Assembly (NCBI GenBank): GCA_030674185.1 | Contig: CM060315.1 | Location: 92,786,391 to 92,801,390 of the forward strand | From: Monoplex corrugatus | Lineage: Eukaryota > Mollusca > Gastropoda > Littorinimorpha > Ranellidae | Direction of reading: 5' to 3' | DNA: 15,000 bases | Shown here: one piece after another, positions 1 through 8,868 of the stretch | Layout of the letters: every line of letters begins with the position of its first letter | Position numbering within the stretch: the first letter of the stretch is position 1 | The notes under the pieces: model-generated | What the model saw: the letters and a program-made list of their open reading frames with translations, nothing else | Told to the model about the DNA's origin: nothing | Databases searched by the model: none | Position numbers and translations under genes: made by a program

Positions 1-111
1 ATCATCATCATCTATTATTGTTGTTGTTGTTGTTGTTGTTATTGTTTATTATTAATCATTATCATTGTTATTATTGTTCTTATTATTATTGTCTTATTAT
101 ATTTCTTCTGT
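1..111. repeat. Degenerate TTG/TTA/ATC triplet repeat
   Basis: A run of imperfect trinucleotides: ATC first, then TTG repeated about seven times, then mixed TTA/TTG. It yields a leucine-rich reading frame with no other protein features. The following 112-258 is unique-looking sequence in which I recognise nothing. Confidence 0.85.
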
Positions 112-258
112 CAGACACATGTGGTTGTGTTTATTTAAGAGGGATTTATCATGTTCAGGACAATCCACATGCACTTCAACCAAAATCCACAAGTGATTGT
201 CTTTGATTTTTCGAACTTCCTTCTCCATGATGTCAAAACAAGGATTTACACACATGTG

Positions 259-1612
259 ACATGTCAAGTGACCACAACTCCTACAGTTGGTGTCCTACAC
301 ACTTCATGGATATAGCACTGGACAGGACATGTCAAGTGACCACAACTCCTACACTTGGTGTCCTACACACTTCATGGATATAGCACTGGACAGGACATGT
401 CAAGTGACCACAACTCCTACACTTGGTGTCCTACACACTTGATGGATATAGCACTGGACAGGACATGTCAAGTGACCACAACTCCTACACTTGGTGTCCT
501 ACACACTTGATGGATATAGCACTGGACAGGACATGTCAAGTGACCACAACTCCTACACTTGGTGTCCTACACACTTCATGGATATAGCACTGGACAGGAC
601 ATGTCAAGTGACCACAACTCCTATACTTGGTGTCCTACACACATCATGGATATAGCACTGGACAGGACGTCAAGTGACCACAACTCCTACAGTTGGTGTC
701 CTACACACTTCATGGATATAGCACTGGACAGGACGTCAAGTGACCACAACTCCTACACTTGGTGTCCTACACACTTCATGGATATAGCACTGGACAGGAC
801 GTCAAGTGACCACAACTCCTACAGTTGGTGTCCTACACACTTCATGGATATAGCACTGGACAGGACATGTCAAGTGACCACAAGTCCTACACTTGGTGTC
901 CTACACACTTCATGGATATAGCACTGGACAGGACATGTCAAGTGACCACAACTCCTACAGTTGGTGTCCTACACACTTCATGGATATAGCACTGGACAGG
1001 ACATGTCAAGTGACCACAACTCCTACACTTGGTGTCCTACACACTTCATGGATATAGCACTGGACAGGACATGTCAAGTGACCACAACTCCTACACTTGG
1101 TGTCGTACACACTTCATGGATATAGCACTGGACAGGACATGTCAAGTGACCACAACTCCTACACTTGGTGTCCTACACACTTCATGGATATAGCATTGGA
1201 CAGGACATGTCAAGTGACCACAACTCCTACACTTGGTGTCCTACACACTTCATGGATACAGCATTGGACAGGACATGTCAACTGACCACAAGTCCTACAC
1301 TTGGTGTCCTACACACTTCATGGATATAGCATTGGACAGGACATGTCAAGTGACCACAACTCCTACACTTGGTGTCGTACACACTTCATGGATATAGCAT
1401 TGGACAGGACATGTCAAGTGACCACAACTCCTACACTTGGTGTCCTACACACTTCATGGATATAGCACTGGACAGGACATGTCAAGTGACCACAACTCCT
1501 ACACTTGGTGTCCTACACACTTCATGGATATAGCACTGGACAGGACATGTCAAGTGACCACAACTCCTACACTTGGTGTCCTACACACTTCATGGATATA
1601 GCACTGGACAGG
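259..1612. repeat. 68-bp satellite, 20 head-to-tail copies
   Basis: The unit begins ACATGTCAAGTGACCACAAC and ends GCACTGGACAGG. Copies start at 259, 327, 395, 463, 531, 599 and so on to 1612. Three units (beginning near 667, 733 and 799) lose two bases, reading GGACGTC instead of GGACATGTC, and are 66 bp. The total, 1354 bp, equals 20 x 68 minus 6. Shared variants mark subfamilies: CAGTTGG versus CACTTGG, GCATTGG versus GCACTGG, CACTTGATGG versus CACTTCATGG. The consecutive 66-bp units, divisible by three, open accidental reading frames with a 22-residue repeat; I do not regard these as coding. Confidence 0.97.
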
Positions 1613-1645
1613 ACATATCATGGCCTGTACAGTGATACCAGTAAC

Positions 1646-2126
1646 TTAACCCTTTGACTCCAGCACCCAGTCTGCCAGCATGCTGCATTGTCAACCATGC
1701 AAGCAAAGCAAAAACTTAACCCTTTGATTCCACCACCCTGTTCACCAACTTTCTGCAGAAAGCTGGTGGACAGGGTGAGGAGTCAAAGGGTAAAGTTTTT
1801 GCTGTTGTGGATAGGGTGTGGGAGTCAAAGGTAAAGTTTTTGCTGTTTGTGGATAGGTGTGGGAGTCAACTGTCCACTAACATCCTTTATTGTCAACCAT
1901 GCTTGTGAAGCAAAAGCTTAACCCTTCGAATCCCTCACCCTATCCACCAGCTTCCTGCAGGAATCTGGTGACAGGGTGAGGGAGTCAAAGGGGTCAAGAT
2001 TTTGCAGTTGGTGGATAGGGTGCGAAAGTCAAAGGGTCAAGATTTTGCAGTTGGTGGATAGGGTGAGGGAGTCTAAGAGTTCAGTTTTTGCAGTTGGTGG
2101 ATAGGGTGCGGGAGTCAAAGGGTTAA
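1646..2126. repeat. TTAA/CCCTTTGACTCC inverted-repeat cluster (possible piggyBac-like MITE array)
   Basis: The block opens with TTAACCCTTTGACTCC (1646-1661) and closes with its exact reverse complement GGAGTCAAAGGGTTAA (2111-2126). Inside are further units in both orientations. Two near-perfect palindromes centre on CTGCAG, one about 1719-1792 and one about 1918-1992. Several degraded units of the form TTTTGCAGTTGGTGGATAGGGTG...GGAGTCAAAGGG follow. TTAA next to CCCTTT-type ends is the usual terminal layout of piggyBac-superfamily elements (family knowledge). No transposase is present, so a non-autonomous, locally amplified element is inferred. Related units lie at 5064-5530 and 12120-12220. 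Confidence 0.65.
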
Positions 2127-2704
2127 TAACTGGGCTCACAATGTAGGTGGTTTAGCCATGAGCTAAGAGTTGAATAACCCCAACAGAAAACCTACAGAGC
2201 TGAAGTCCAAGATGGCTGACCTGTGATGGCCTTCTGACAGACAGCAGTGCCATGCAGTATAATGCAAATGTACGTCAGAGGAGAACGACACTTACCCATG
2301 GAGGTCCCTTCAGCTTGGAGCATCACAGGGTCCTACACCTCAACATGAAGCGCCCTCAGCTGCTGGAGATCTTTCCAGTCCATCTTGTCACATAGGGGAA
2401 CAGGAAGACAGCCACTGCCTGCACAATGACATGAAAACGTGCCAGACTATATAGACCTTTTAAACACAGGAACAAGAAGAAAACTGCTGTATCGATGTCA
2501 ACTCTATCAAGTGGAGTGACCGTAGACATGGCCGACTATGACTCCTCTGACCAACATGCTCCATGGCAACCGGCAGAAACTGGAAAAATGACAGCTACGT
2601 CCATTGCTAACAGGGGTGTGACTATGTAGAAGATACATAACAGAAGAAGAAAACAGGTTTGTGACTAAATTGCTGACTGTACATGAAATCATGAAATCAG
2701 CAGG
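2127..2704. other. Intergenic or intronic sequence, nothing recognised
   Basis: About 580 bp without tandem structure, a convincing exon or a recognisable transposon domain. I looked here for the preceding FAM135 exon (which should end in phase 2 with GG before a GT donor) and did not find it. The 3' boundary is where similarity to RTE copy 2 begins. Confidence 0.4.
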
Positions 2705-3383
2705 AAGACTGAAGTCATGGTGATCAGTAAAAAACATGAAATCCCCTCCTGCAAAATAACAGCAAATGGCACAACCTTGACACAGGTTAATAGGTTCAAA
2801 TACCTGGGAACGGTCATTTCATCAGACGGCAGATGCACATCGGAAATAGCTGGCAGAATCGGCCAAGCCAAAACAGCATTCAAGAAGATGACAAACATTC
2901 TTACCAACAAATGCCTATCAATTAACATCAGAAAGAGAGTCCTTGAATGTTATATAGAACCAATACTGTTGTACGGATGCGAGGCGTGGACAGTCAGCAA
3001 GCAAAGCCAGAGCAGGATCTGAGGCAGCCGAGATGTGGTTTCTCAGAAGAATGTTGAGAGTTCCATGGACAGCAAAGGAAGCAAACGAGACAGTCATGAT
3101 GGAGGCAGACCCAAGTAGATCATTCATAAGGAAGATTAGGAAAAGACAAGCAACATTTATAGGCCATTTTATGAGGAAGAGGGATTTGGAGCACCTGGTC
3201 ACAACGGGAAAGCTGGAGGGAAAGAGAGCACCAGGTAGACCCAGGGAGAGAATGCTGGACGGACTTGCAGAGTGGCTGGGGATGAGGAGGGTGGGGGAGA
3301 TGCTGGGGGCAACGAGAGATAGAGATGGTTGGAAGTCCATGGTCGCCAACGCCATGCGACAGGGCACCTGATGATGATGATGA
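2705..3383 (+). mobile_element. RTE-clade LINE, 5'-truncated copy 1 (3' end of reverse transcriptase ORF)
   Basis: Two reading frames (about 2705-3022 and 3033-3371) encode the thumb/C-terminal part of a LINE reverse transcriptase. Landmarks are FKYLGTVISSDGRC, LLYGCEAWTV, EMWFLRRMLRVPWTA, KRQATFIGHFMR and GKLEGKRAPGRPR. The order and wording resemble the C-terminal half of BovB/RTE-type proteins. The frames are split by one extra T near 3019 (GGATCTGAGG here, GGATCGAGG in the other copies), so the copy is dead. The endonuclease and the catalytic YxDD part are missing, as expected of 5' truncation. The ORF stop TGA is itself the first unit of a (TGA)5 tail at 3369-3383. It lies on the same strand as FAM135, just upstream of exon A. 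Confidence 0.9.
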
Positions 3384-3427
3384 CATAAAATGATAGAGGG
3401 TACCTTCGTCATAGAAACACCACTTGC

Positions 3428-3487
3428 CATGTTCCACTGCCATGTTCCACTGCCATGTTCCACTGCAATGTTCCACTGCCATGTTCC
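3428..3487. repeat. 13-bp minisatellite, 4.6 copies
   Basis: CATGTTCCACTGC repeats at 3428, 3441, 3454, 3467 and 3480 (last copy partial). One unit has AATG for CATG. It lies about 110 bp upstream of the FAM135 exon A acceptor. Confidence 0.95.
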
Positions 3488-3595
3488 TGTTTTTTCTGGT
3501 TTCTTTATTTCCCTCTGTTGATTTTGTTGACAGTCATTATGTTCGTTGCTTACAGAAACAGCTGTATGTTGATCGTCAACTGTTTTTTTCCCCAG

Positions 3596-3690
3596 GTTTT
3601 ACCAGATCCGGACGTCACTGAAGACTCCCCCCAAATGGCCAGTACGCATAGAGACCAGTCTGAACAAGCCGTCCAGACCTGATCAGTTCC
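3596..3690 (+). CDS. FAM135: FAM135-family protein, internal exon A (N-terminal DUF3657 domain)
   Basis: 95 bp between a strong acceptor (T-rich tract then CCCCAG, ending 3595) and a consensus donor (GTGAGT at 3691). The first base completes a Gly codon. The frame then reads FYQIRTSLKTPPKWPVRIET and ends PDQF plus one base. This matches the FAM135 signature in which GFYQIR is followed by a Lys/Pro-rich stretch and (R/K)(V/I)E (family knowledge, recalled). FAM135A/B proteins have an N-terminal DUF3657 domain and a C-terminal lipase-like (DUF676) alpha/beta hydrolase domain; their substrate is not established. The exon ends in phase 1 and joins exon B in frame, making an Arg codon. A longer open frame covers these bases in another phase but ignores the splice signals. 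The 5' neighbouring exon is not in the window. Confidence 0.9.
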
Positions 3691-3711
3691 GTGAGTACAC
3701 AGTGGGCACTG

Positions 3712-4340
3712 TCAGTTGTACACACAAAGTGTGTGTTTTGTTGTCATTGTGTTTTGTTGTTGTCTGTGTGTTGGTAGTTTACAGTGGTAGACACAAAGTG
3801 TGTGTGTGTTGGTAGTTTACAGTTATAGACACAAAGTGTGTGTGTGTGTTGGTAGTTTACAGTTATAGACACAAAGTGTGTGTGTTGGTAGTTTACAGTG
3901 TAGACACAAAGTGTGTGTGTGTTGGTAGTTTACAGTTATAGACACAAAGTGTGTGTGTGTTGGTAGTTTACAGTGGTAGACACAAAGTGTGTGTGTGTTG
4001 GTAGTTTACAGTTATAGACACAAAGTGTGTGTGTTGGTAGTTTACAGTTATAGACACAAAGTGTGTGTGTTGGTAGTTTACAGTTATAGACACAAAGTGT
4101 GTGTGTGTTGGTAGTTTACAGTTATAGACACAAAGTGTGTGTGTTGGTAGTTTACAGTTATAGACACAAAGTGTGTGTGTGTTGGTAGTTTACAGTTATA
4201 GACACAAAGTGTGTGTGTTGGTAGTTTACATTTATAGACACAAAGTGTGTGTGTTGGTAGTTTACAGTTATAGACACAAAGTGTGTGTGTGTTGGTAGTT
4301 TACAGTTATAGACACAAAGTGTGTGTGGTGGTAGTTTAGG
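3712..4340. repeat. GT-rich 34-40-bp minisatellite, about 16 copies
   Basis: The unit is ACAAAGTG(TG)nTTGGTAGTTTACAGTTATAG. I count 16 occurrences of GGTAGTTT. Unit length varies with the number of TG dinucleotides, and some units read CAGTGGTAG in place of CAGTTATAG. It begins about 20 bp after the exon A donor, so the start of intron A is strongly GU-rich in the transcript. Confidence 0.95.
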
Positions 4341-4359
4341 GTTGGAGGGACAAATATCA

Positions 4360-4505
4360 CAACTTATGCGTTCCCGCATTGTGCGACACATAAGGCAGTC
4401 GGCGGCTGTGCGTGGTCCTTATAATTATCCATTCTACTGGCGTCATGTCATCTTCTGTTGGCTAGTTGGAGATCTCTTTCTACTGTCTGTTTCCAGCTCA
4501 TCTTG
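4360..4505 (-). mobile_element. Possible LINE reverse-transcriptase C-terminal remnant
   Basis: Read on the minus strand, the stretch gives SWKQTVERDLQLANRR, then a stop, then a poorly conserved tail. A W-(K/R)-x-(T/S)-V-E-(R/K)-D-L pattern is common near the end of animal LINE ORFs. No polymerase motif is present, and the frame breaks where the minisatellite begins. The assignment rests on this short pattern only. The rest of 4341-4541 is unrecognised. Confidence 0.25.
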
Positions 4506-4541
4506 GGCTACTCTCTCCTTCTCTGGCCTGTTGACATCCAT

Positions 4542-4855
4542 TTAACCCTTTTGCATTTGCACTGCTAGATGTAAAGCTAGCTCCTAGTATTCGCATTCGA
4601 ATGTAGCACAGCGTCAATACAAAGTCTTCCAGTAGTGAATGGAAAGTTCCTTGCATCCCAGAATGCTCGTACTATTTTTAGAACATTCAACGCGAGACTG
4701 ACCAAGATTCTAACCACACGCGCGATAAGACAGCAAGGCCAGTAGTGATGGAAATTCCCCACACATGTGCCGGAAAAGGTCAGGCGATCTCAACCGCTAC
4801 GAACGGATCGGCACATTCAGGGCGGTTACCGGCTTTGAGAACAGCTAAGGGTTAA
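4542..4855. mobile_element. Putative TTAA-bounded non-autonomous element (about 306 bp)
   Basis: The left edge is TTAACCCTTTTGC (TTAA 4542-4545) and the right edge is GCTAAGGGTTAA (TTAA 4852-4855), giving CCCTT/AAGGG ends beside TTAA. The interior is richer in CpG than its surroundings (CGCGCGATAAG near 4720, CGGTTACCGG near 4824) and holds no coding sequence that I can support. The inverted match beyond CCCTT is weak, so this may be a diverged element or a chance pair. 4856-5063 downstream is unrecognised. Confidence 0.4.
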
Positions 4856-5063
4856 TGGCTTGATTTAAAGGTTTTGTAGTGGGCAGCATCCATACATGCC
4901 CCCTACCAGCAGAGACACCATCTGCAAATGGTGGTTGACACATGGAGCTGTTGTGTTCTGTCCCTGACCCCTTCATTCAACACCAAAGTCATTCCATTTG
5001 ATGACCAGCATTTTACCCAGGGTTCTGGTGTCAAAGCATTCCAGTTTCTTCTTCTGGGTGGTC

Positions 5064-5530
5064 TTAACCCTTTGACTCTTGCATTGTCAACATGCTAGCA
5101 AAGCAAAACCTTAACCCTTTGACTCCTGCATTGTCAACCATGCTAGCAAAGCAAAACCTTAACCCTTTGACTCCTACACCCTGTCCACCAGCATCCTGTA
5201 TTGTGAACCATGCTAGCAAAGCAAAAACTTAACCCTTTGACTCTTGCACCCTGTCCACCAGCTTCCTGCATTGTCAACCATGCTAGCAGAGCAAAACTTA
5301 ACCCTTTAACTCCTACTCTGTCCACCAGCATCCTGCATTGTCAACCATGTTAACAAAGTAAACACTTAACCCTTTTACTCCTGCACCCTGTCCACCAACA
5401 TCCTGCATTGTCAACCATGCTAGCAGAGCAAGAACTTAACCCTTTGACTTCCTCACCCTGTCCACCAGCATCCTAGATTGTCAACCATGCTAGCAAAGCA
5501 AAAACTTAACCCTTTGACTTATACACCCTG
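5064..5530. repeat. Tandem 70-bp array of the CCCTTTGACTCC family
   Basis: TTAACCC starts occur at 5064, 5111, 5159, 5229, 5298, 5366, 5436 and 5506, so the first spacings are about 47-48 bp and later ones 68-70 bp. The unit reads TTAACCCTTTGACTCCTGCA, then a CACCCTGTCCACCAGCATCC block, then TTGTCAACCATGCTAGCAAA and a short A-rich end. The last unit is cut short at the TACACCCTGG near 5530. All units point the same way, unlike the mixed orientation at 1646-2126. Confidence 0.9.
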
Positions 5531-5547
5531 GAACTTATGAACACAGA

Positions 5548-5670
5548 CATCACCAGAATGGCTGGAGCATTAAGATGGCAGTGAACAAACCAGCTTTTTT
5601 TTGTGGGCTGGATTTGAACTCAACACATACATGAGATGTTTAGGCCATGGCTGTACCACAAGTTCCCACC
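5548..5670 (-). mobile_element. tRNA-derived SINE-like repeat, copy A
   Basis: On the minus strand GAGTTCAAATCCAGCC (about 5600-5615) is a good RNA polymerase III B box. Downstream, TTCACTGCCATCTTAATGCTCC and ATTCTGGTGATG match the copy at 6898-7015 in order and spacing. The A-box side is degenerate. The shared segment plus a B box supports a SINE rather than a tRNA gene, since no cloverleaf can be drawn. Confidence 0.5.
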
Positions 5671-5689
5671 CATGTAGAGGGGAACTGTG

Positions 5690-6009
5690 AAGCAGTCCTG
5701 TGTGGATGCTGGGGGTTCTTTCAGTATAAATAGTATCCCCACCTTCTGGACATTCTGTGCTAGAAATTTTTCTGTCACTCTTTGTTTCTGCCTTGTTCCT
5801 TTGTTGTCTGTCATTTCTTCCTATCATTTTCTGCCATGCTGGTCCATTCACCTGTATGTGTTTGATAAGTCTTCCATACTTTTTCTTAGGATTGATAATT
5901 GGGTACATTTATTAAGTGCATTTTTGGCTCTAGGGAGGTGAGATATGCAGAAGCAGTTTTTGGTAATTTATGTCCTTTTTATGTATGTTTTGGTGTCCTT
6001 AGGTATACG
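5690..6009. other. Intronic sequence, nothing recognised
   Basis: T-rich sequence within intron A. There are short open frames on both strands but no familiar motif, no coding-like composition and no tandem structure. It ends at the terminal inverted repeat of the 644-bp element. Confidence 0.4.
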
Positions 6010-6653
6010 TAACTCTCTCGCTACGAGCATCGGGATTTCCCGATCATGTCTCAACAAGGCTTGTCTACGAGCGTCGGAGAAATTCGACTTGAGTTTTGAA
6101 AATTCACGGGGCTTTCAATATTACCGTTAACCGAAACTAATAGCCAGAAATAGATTCTTTGGTCATTCTTAGCCTTGTTTCAGGCCATGAGGTCACTGCA
6201 CTACGCAGTTGGTGTGTGGACAGTGCAAAGTTCACGACCCACTATCTCCACAGCGAAGCAACCGACAGAAAAGCAAATGGCTGAACAATACTCAGCTCAG
6301 GACTGTTAAACACTGTCTCTTCCTTCAGTGCACGTGGACTGTGTGCACGTTGGATTTTTATTAAATTTCATTCAAAATGTGACAGTAGGAACTGATGTAT
6401 TGACCTGTGTATTTTGTAAGAAATTTTTCACCTGAAAATGTCTCTAATTTTACTTGTACCACTACTCAGCAACCATGAGGGTTAGACAGTTGAAAATTCA
6501 GCATGTTGTACACCAATCGTTTAATATATGACCTGCCATATGTCAAAACTCTCTGTTTTCATTTGTTTGTATGAGAATTTTTGTCTTGACCTAAACAAAT
6601 GGTGCGTATCAGGGGAACGGCAAGGGGCATAATCGAACGTAGCGAGTGAGTTA
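6010..6653. mobile_element. 644-bp terminal-inverted-repeat element (MITE-like), full copy
   Basis: The left end TAACTCTCTCGCTACG (6010-6025) and right end CGTAGCGAGTGAGTTA (6638-6653) are inverted repeats with one mismatch in 16 bp. The left subterminal region carries a hairpin ATCGGGA-TT-TCCCGAT (about 6029-6044). There is no transposase-like reading frame. The right-hand 265 bp recurs in reverse orientation at 12299-12575, which supports a mobile family rather than unique sequence. The right end reads GTTAA and the second copy begins TTAA, so a TTAA or TA target is possible, but no clear duplication shows at the left end. Confidence 0.7.
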
Positions 6654-6663
6654 AATTTGTATT

Positions 6664-6880
6664 CAGGTGTGTTTTTTTTAAATCCACTATGCAATAAATT
6701 GGATGTAGTGGTCAGCGCCAGGGGCATGTCCTTAGATTATGTCCATGAGTGAATTGATATGTGTACTTAATTTTCTTTTCCTTTTTTTTTTTCTTGTTGA
6801 AGTTTTGTGTGTTTTGAAACGGTTATAGCCCCGATATGGCTCTACACAGTCGGCTGGGCTTTAGACAACAATAACAATAA
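6664..6880 (+). mobile_element. Interspersed repeat, SINE/LINE 3'-end family, copy 1
   Basis: It shares ordered blocks with 13863-14085: CAATAAATTG, CAGGGGCAT, TTAATTTTCTTTTCC, TAGCCCCGATATGGCTCT and GGCTGGGCTTTAGACAACAA. It ends in a CAA/AATAAC-rich tail (about 6868-6882). A short A/C-rich tail after a GATATGGC...GGCTGG...TTTA block resembles molluscan SINE and LINE 3' ends that I recall, so the + orientation is inferred from the tail. Confidence 0.55.
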
Positions 6881-6897
6881 CGATGTGTAACGGTCAA

Positions 6898-7015
6898 AAC
6901 CATCAGAATAATCAGAAGATTAAGATGGACAGTGAATAGGCCGTCTCTCATGTTGAAGGCTAGGATTGAACTCACAACATCAGATTTGATTCCGTGGCTC
7001 CGCATGATCTTGCCA
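6898..7015 (-). mobile_element. tRNA-derived SINE-like repeat, copy B
   Basis: On the minus strand it has the B box GAGTTCAATCCTAGCC (about 6960-6976) followed by TTCACTGTCCATCTTAATCTTC and ATTCTGATGG, collinear with 5548-5670. A second B-box-like GAGTTCAACCCTCC lies just beyond it on the same strand (about 7042-7055), perhaps from another SINE fragment. The remaining 7060-7240 is unrecognised apart from a G-rich run near 7204-7220. Confidence 0.5.
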
Positions 7016-7240
7016 GTGTGCTGTTAAAAAAATGGCAGCAGGAGGGTTGAACTCGCATCCTGCACGTTACCAGCACGGCATAGCAGAAACCTGATGGTGC
7101 TGCAGCATGTGAATAACTTGTTAAGCACCAGCACCATAAATGCCAGTGTATGGGAGATACAGAATATCATGACCACTGACATAATCCAGTAAAATGTCGT
7201 GGCAGGGGGGTGGGGTGGGGGAATGAAAGTGAATGTAAGG

Positions 7241-7999
7241 CTAATTGCAGAAAGTGAAAGAGACCTACAAAACCTTGTGAATATACTAGAAATAGAAAGC
7301 AAAGGAAAGGGGCTGGAACTAAGACTGAAGTCACGGTGATCAGTAAAAAACATGAAATCCCCTCCTGCAAAATAACAGCAAATGGCACAACCTTGACACA
7401 GGTTAATAAGTTCAAATACCTGGGAACAGTCATTTCATCAGACGGCAGATGCACATCGGAAAGAGCTAGCAGAATCGGCCAAGCCAAAACAGCATTCAAG
7501 AAGATGACAAGTATTCTTACCAACGAATGCCTATCAATTAACATCAGAAAGAGAGTCCTTGAATGTTATATAGAACCAATACTGTTGTACAGATGCGAGG
7601 CATGGACAGTCAACAAGCAAAGCCAGAGCAGGATCGAGGCAGCCGAGATGTGGTTTCTCAGAAGAATGTTGAGTTCCATGGACAGTAAAGAAAACAAACG
7701 AGACAGTCTTGATGGAGGCAGACACAAGTAGATCACTCATAAGGAAGATTAGGAAAAGACAAGCAACATTTATAGGCCATTTTATGAGGAAGGGGGATTT
7801 GGAGCACCTGGTCACAACAGGAAAGCTGGAGGGAAAGAGAACACCAGGTAGACCCAGGGAGAGAATGCTGGACGGACTTGCAGAGTGGCTGGGGATGAGG
7901 AGGGTGGGGGAGATGCTGGGGGCAACGAGAGATAGAGATGGTTGGAAGTTCATGGTCGCCAACGCCATGCGGCAGGGCACCTGATGATGATGATGATGA
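7241..7999 (+). mobile_element. RTE-clade LINE, 5'-truncated copy 2
   Basis: This copy starts furthest upstream, at LIAESERDLQNLVNILE, the segment normally found just after the catalytic YADD, which is itself absent. It continues through FKYLGTVISSDGRC, CEAWTVNKQ, MWFLRRML and GKLEGKRTPGRPR to a stop that begins a (TGA)6 tail (7982-7999). It has at least two frame breaks: one at about 7315-7320, and a 2-bp loss near 7672 (TTGAGTTCC here, TTGAGAGTTCC in other copies). From 7322 on it is nearly identical by eye to copy 1, implying recent activity or gene conversion. It is in the sense orientation in FAM135 intron A. Confidence 0.9.
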
Positions 8000-8004
8000 A
8001 TGTA

Positions 8005-8290
8005 AGGCCTGGTGATACAGCACTCGTCTAGAATGCAGGCAGCCTTGGATCCATTTCCAACAGTCACACAGGGAGTTTGTCTCCCCTCCCCCCTCCATTA
8101 GACCTAACATGGAGGTCTGAGTGCTAGTCTTTTACGTGTTGAAGTTTGTGCATGCAGCAGGCTCTTTTTGTGTGGTACCGTAAAGATCCCTTTGCTACAA
8201 AAGAATTGTTCGTAGCAAAGTTTTTTTTTGGAGAAAAATCGACTTTTGTAAGTTAACCAAAAACTATGCACATGAATGTAAAGCTAGAGT
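8005..8290 (+). mobile_element. Probable tRNA-derived SINE, degenerate
   Basis: It begins right after the TGA tail of RTE copy 2. CCTGGTGATACAGCACTCG followed by TCTAGAATGCAGG and CCTTGGATCCATTTCC resembles a tRNA-like SINE head with a decayed B box (the usual GGTTCGATTCC has become GGATCCATTTCC). Then come GGTACCGTAAAGATCCCTTT and GCTACAAAAGAATTGTTCG, words I associate with molluscan SINE bodies. There is no clear poly(A) end, so the 3' limit is approximate. Confidence 0.4.
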
Positions 8291-8337
8291 ACAGCTCTGT
8301 CACACAATCTCTGTGTACAGTAGAATTCCATAGCATC

Positions 8338-8478
8338 ATGGTTATCATCCCCATCAGCATCAACTTCATCTTCATCTTCATCATTATCATCATCATCACC
8401 TTCAGCAGCATCGTCATTGTCACGTCTTCATCATCTTCATTGTTGTCGTCATCATCATCAGCAATCATCATCATCATC

Positions 8479-8510
<32 letters not shown>

Positions 8511-8675
8511 CATCATCATCACCGTTATTGTTGTCATCATCATCGTCGTCATCATCATCATTATCGTCTTCATCATCACCACCACCACCATCACCACCAC
8601 CACCACCACCACCACCACCACCACCACCACCACCACCACCACCACCACCATCATCATCGTCGTCGTCATAATCTC
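8338..8675. repeat. CAT/CTT/CAC trinucleotide tract
   Basis: About 340 bp of nearly pure triplets: ATC/TTC mixed repeats, a long (ATC)n core around 8465-8520, GTC/GTT interruptions, then about two dozen ACC triplets (8577-8650) and a final CATCATCGTCGTCGTC. All six frames stay open for long stretches and give Met, Val, Ile, Thr, Ser or Pro homopolymers, which is a composition artefact. 8676-8868 is unrecognised. Confidence 0.97.
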
Positions 8676-8868
8676 ACCTGTCTCACCTGTCGGCATCACC
8701 GGGTTCAGTGTTGGCCGCTGTACTCTTACCTCCCTCCAGGCCGCTCTGTCTTGACTTTTGTGGACAATTTCTTGAACATTTAGGCCACTGATGTTGGTTA
8801 TGTATCATCATAGTATTATAAAAAAAACAACAACGAAAAAACCTCTCCTGGATTTTGTGACCACTAAT

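Noticed and set aside
559..1285. Open frames encoding 22-residue repeats such as HFMDIALDRTSSDHNSY
   Set aside because: They exist only where satellite units happen to be 66 bp or where stops are skipped for one unit; the frame shifts in 68-bp units and nothing supports translation.
2127..2704. Preceding FAM135 exon
   Set aside because: I found no segment with an acceptor, the expected N-terminal motif and a phase-2 end at a GT donor.
2918..3482. Minus-strand frames of 120-180 codons opposite the RTE copies (also 7534-8110, 9136-9561 and 10828-11289)
   Set aside because: They recur in every LINE copy as mirror frames of the reverse-transcriptase ORF and have no recognisable domain.
8253..8754. 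Long frames of poly-Met/Val, poly-Ile/Thr and poly-Ser/Pro on both strands
   Set aside because: All follow from the triplet repeat composition, and every frame is open at once.
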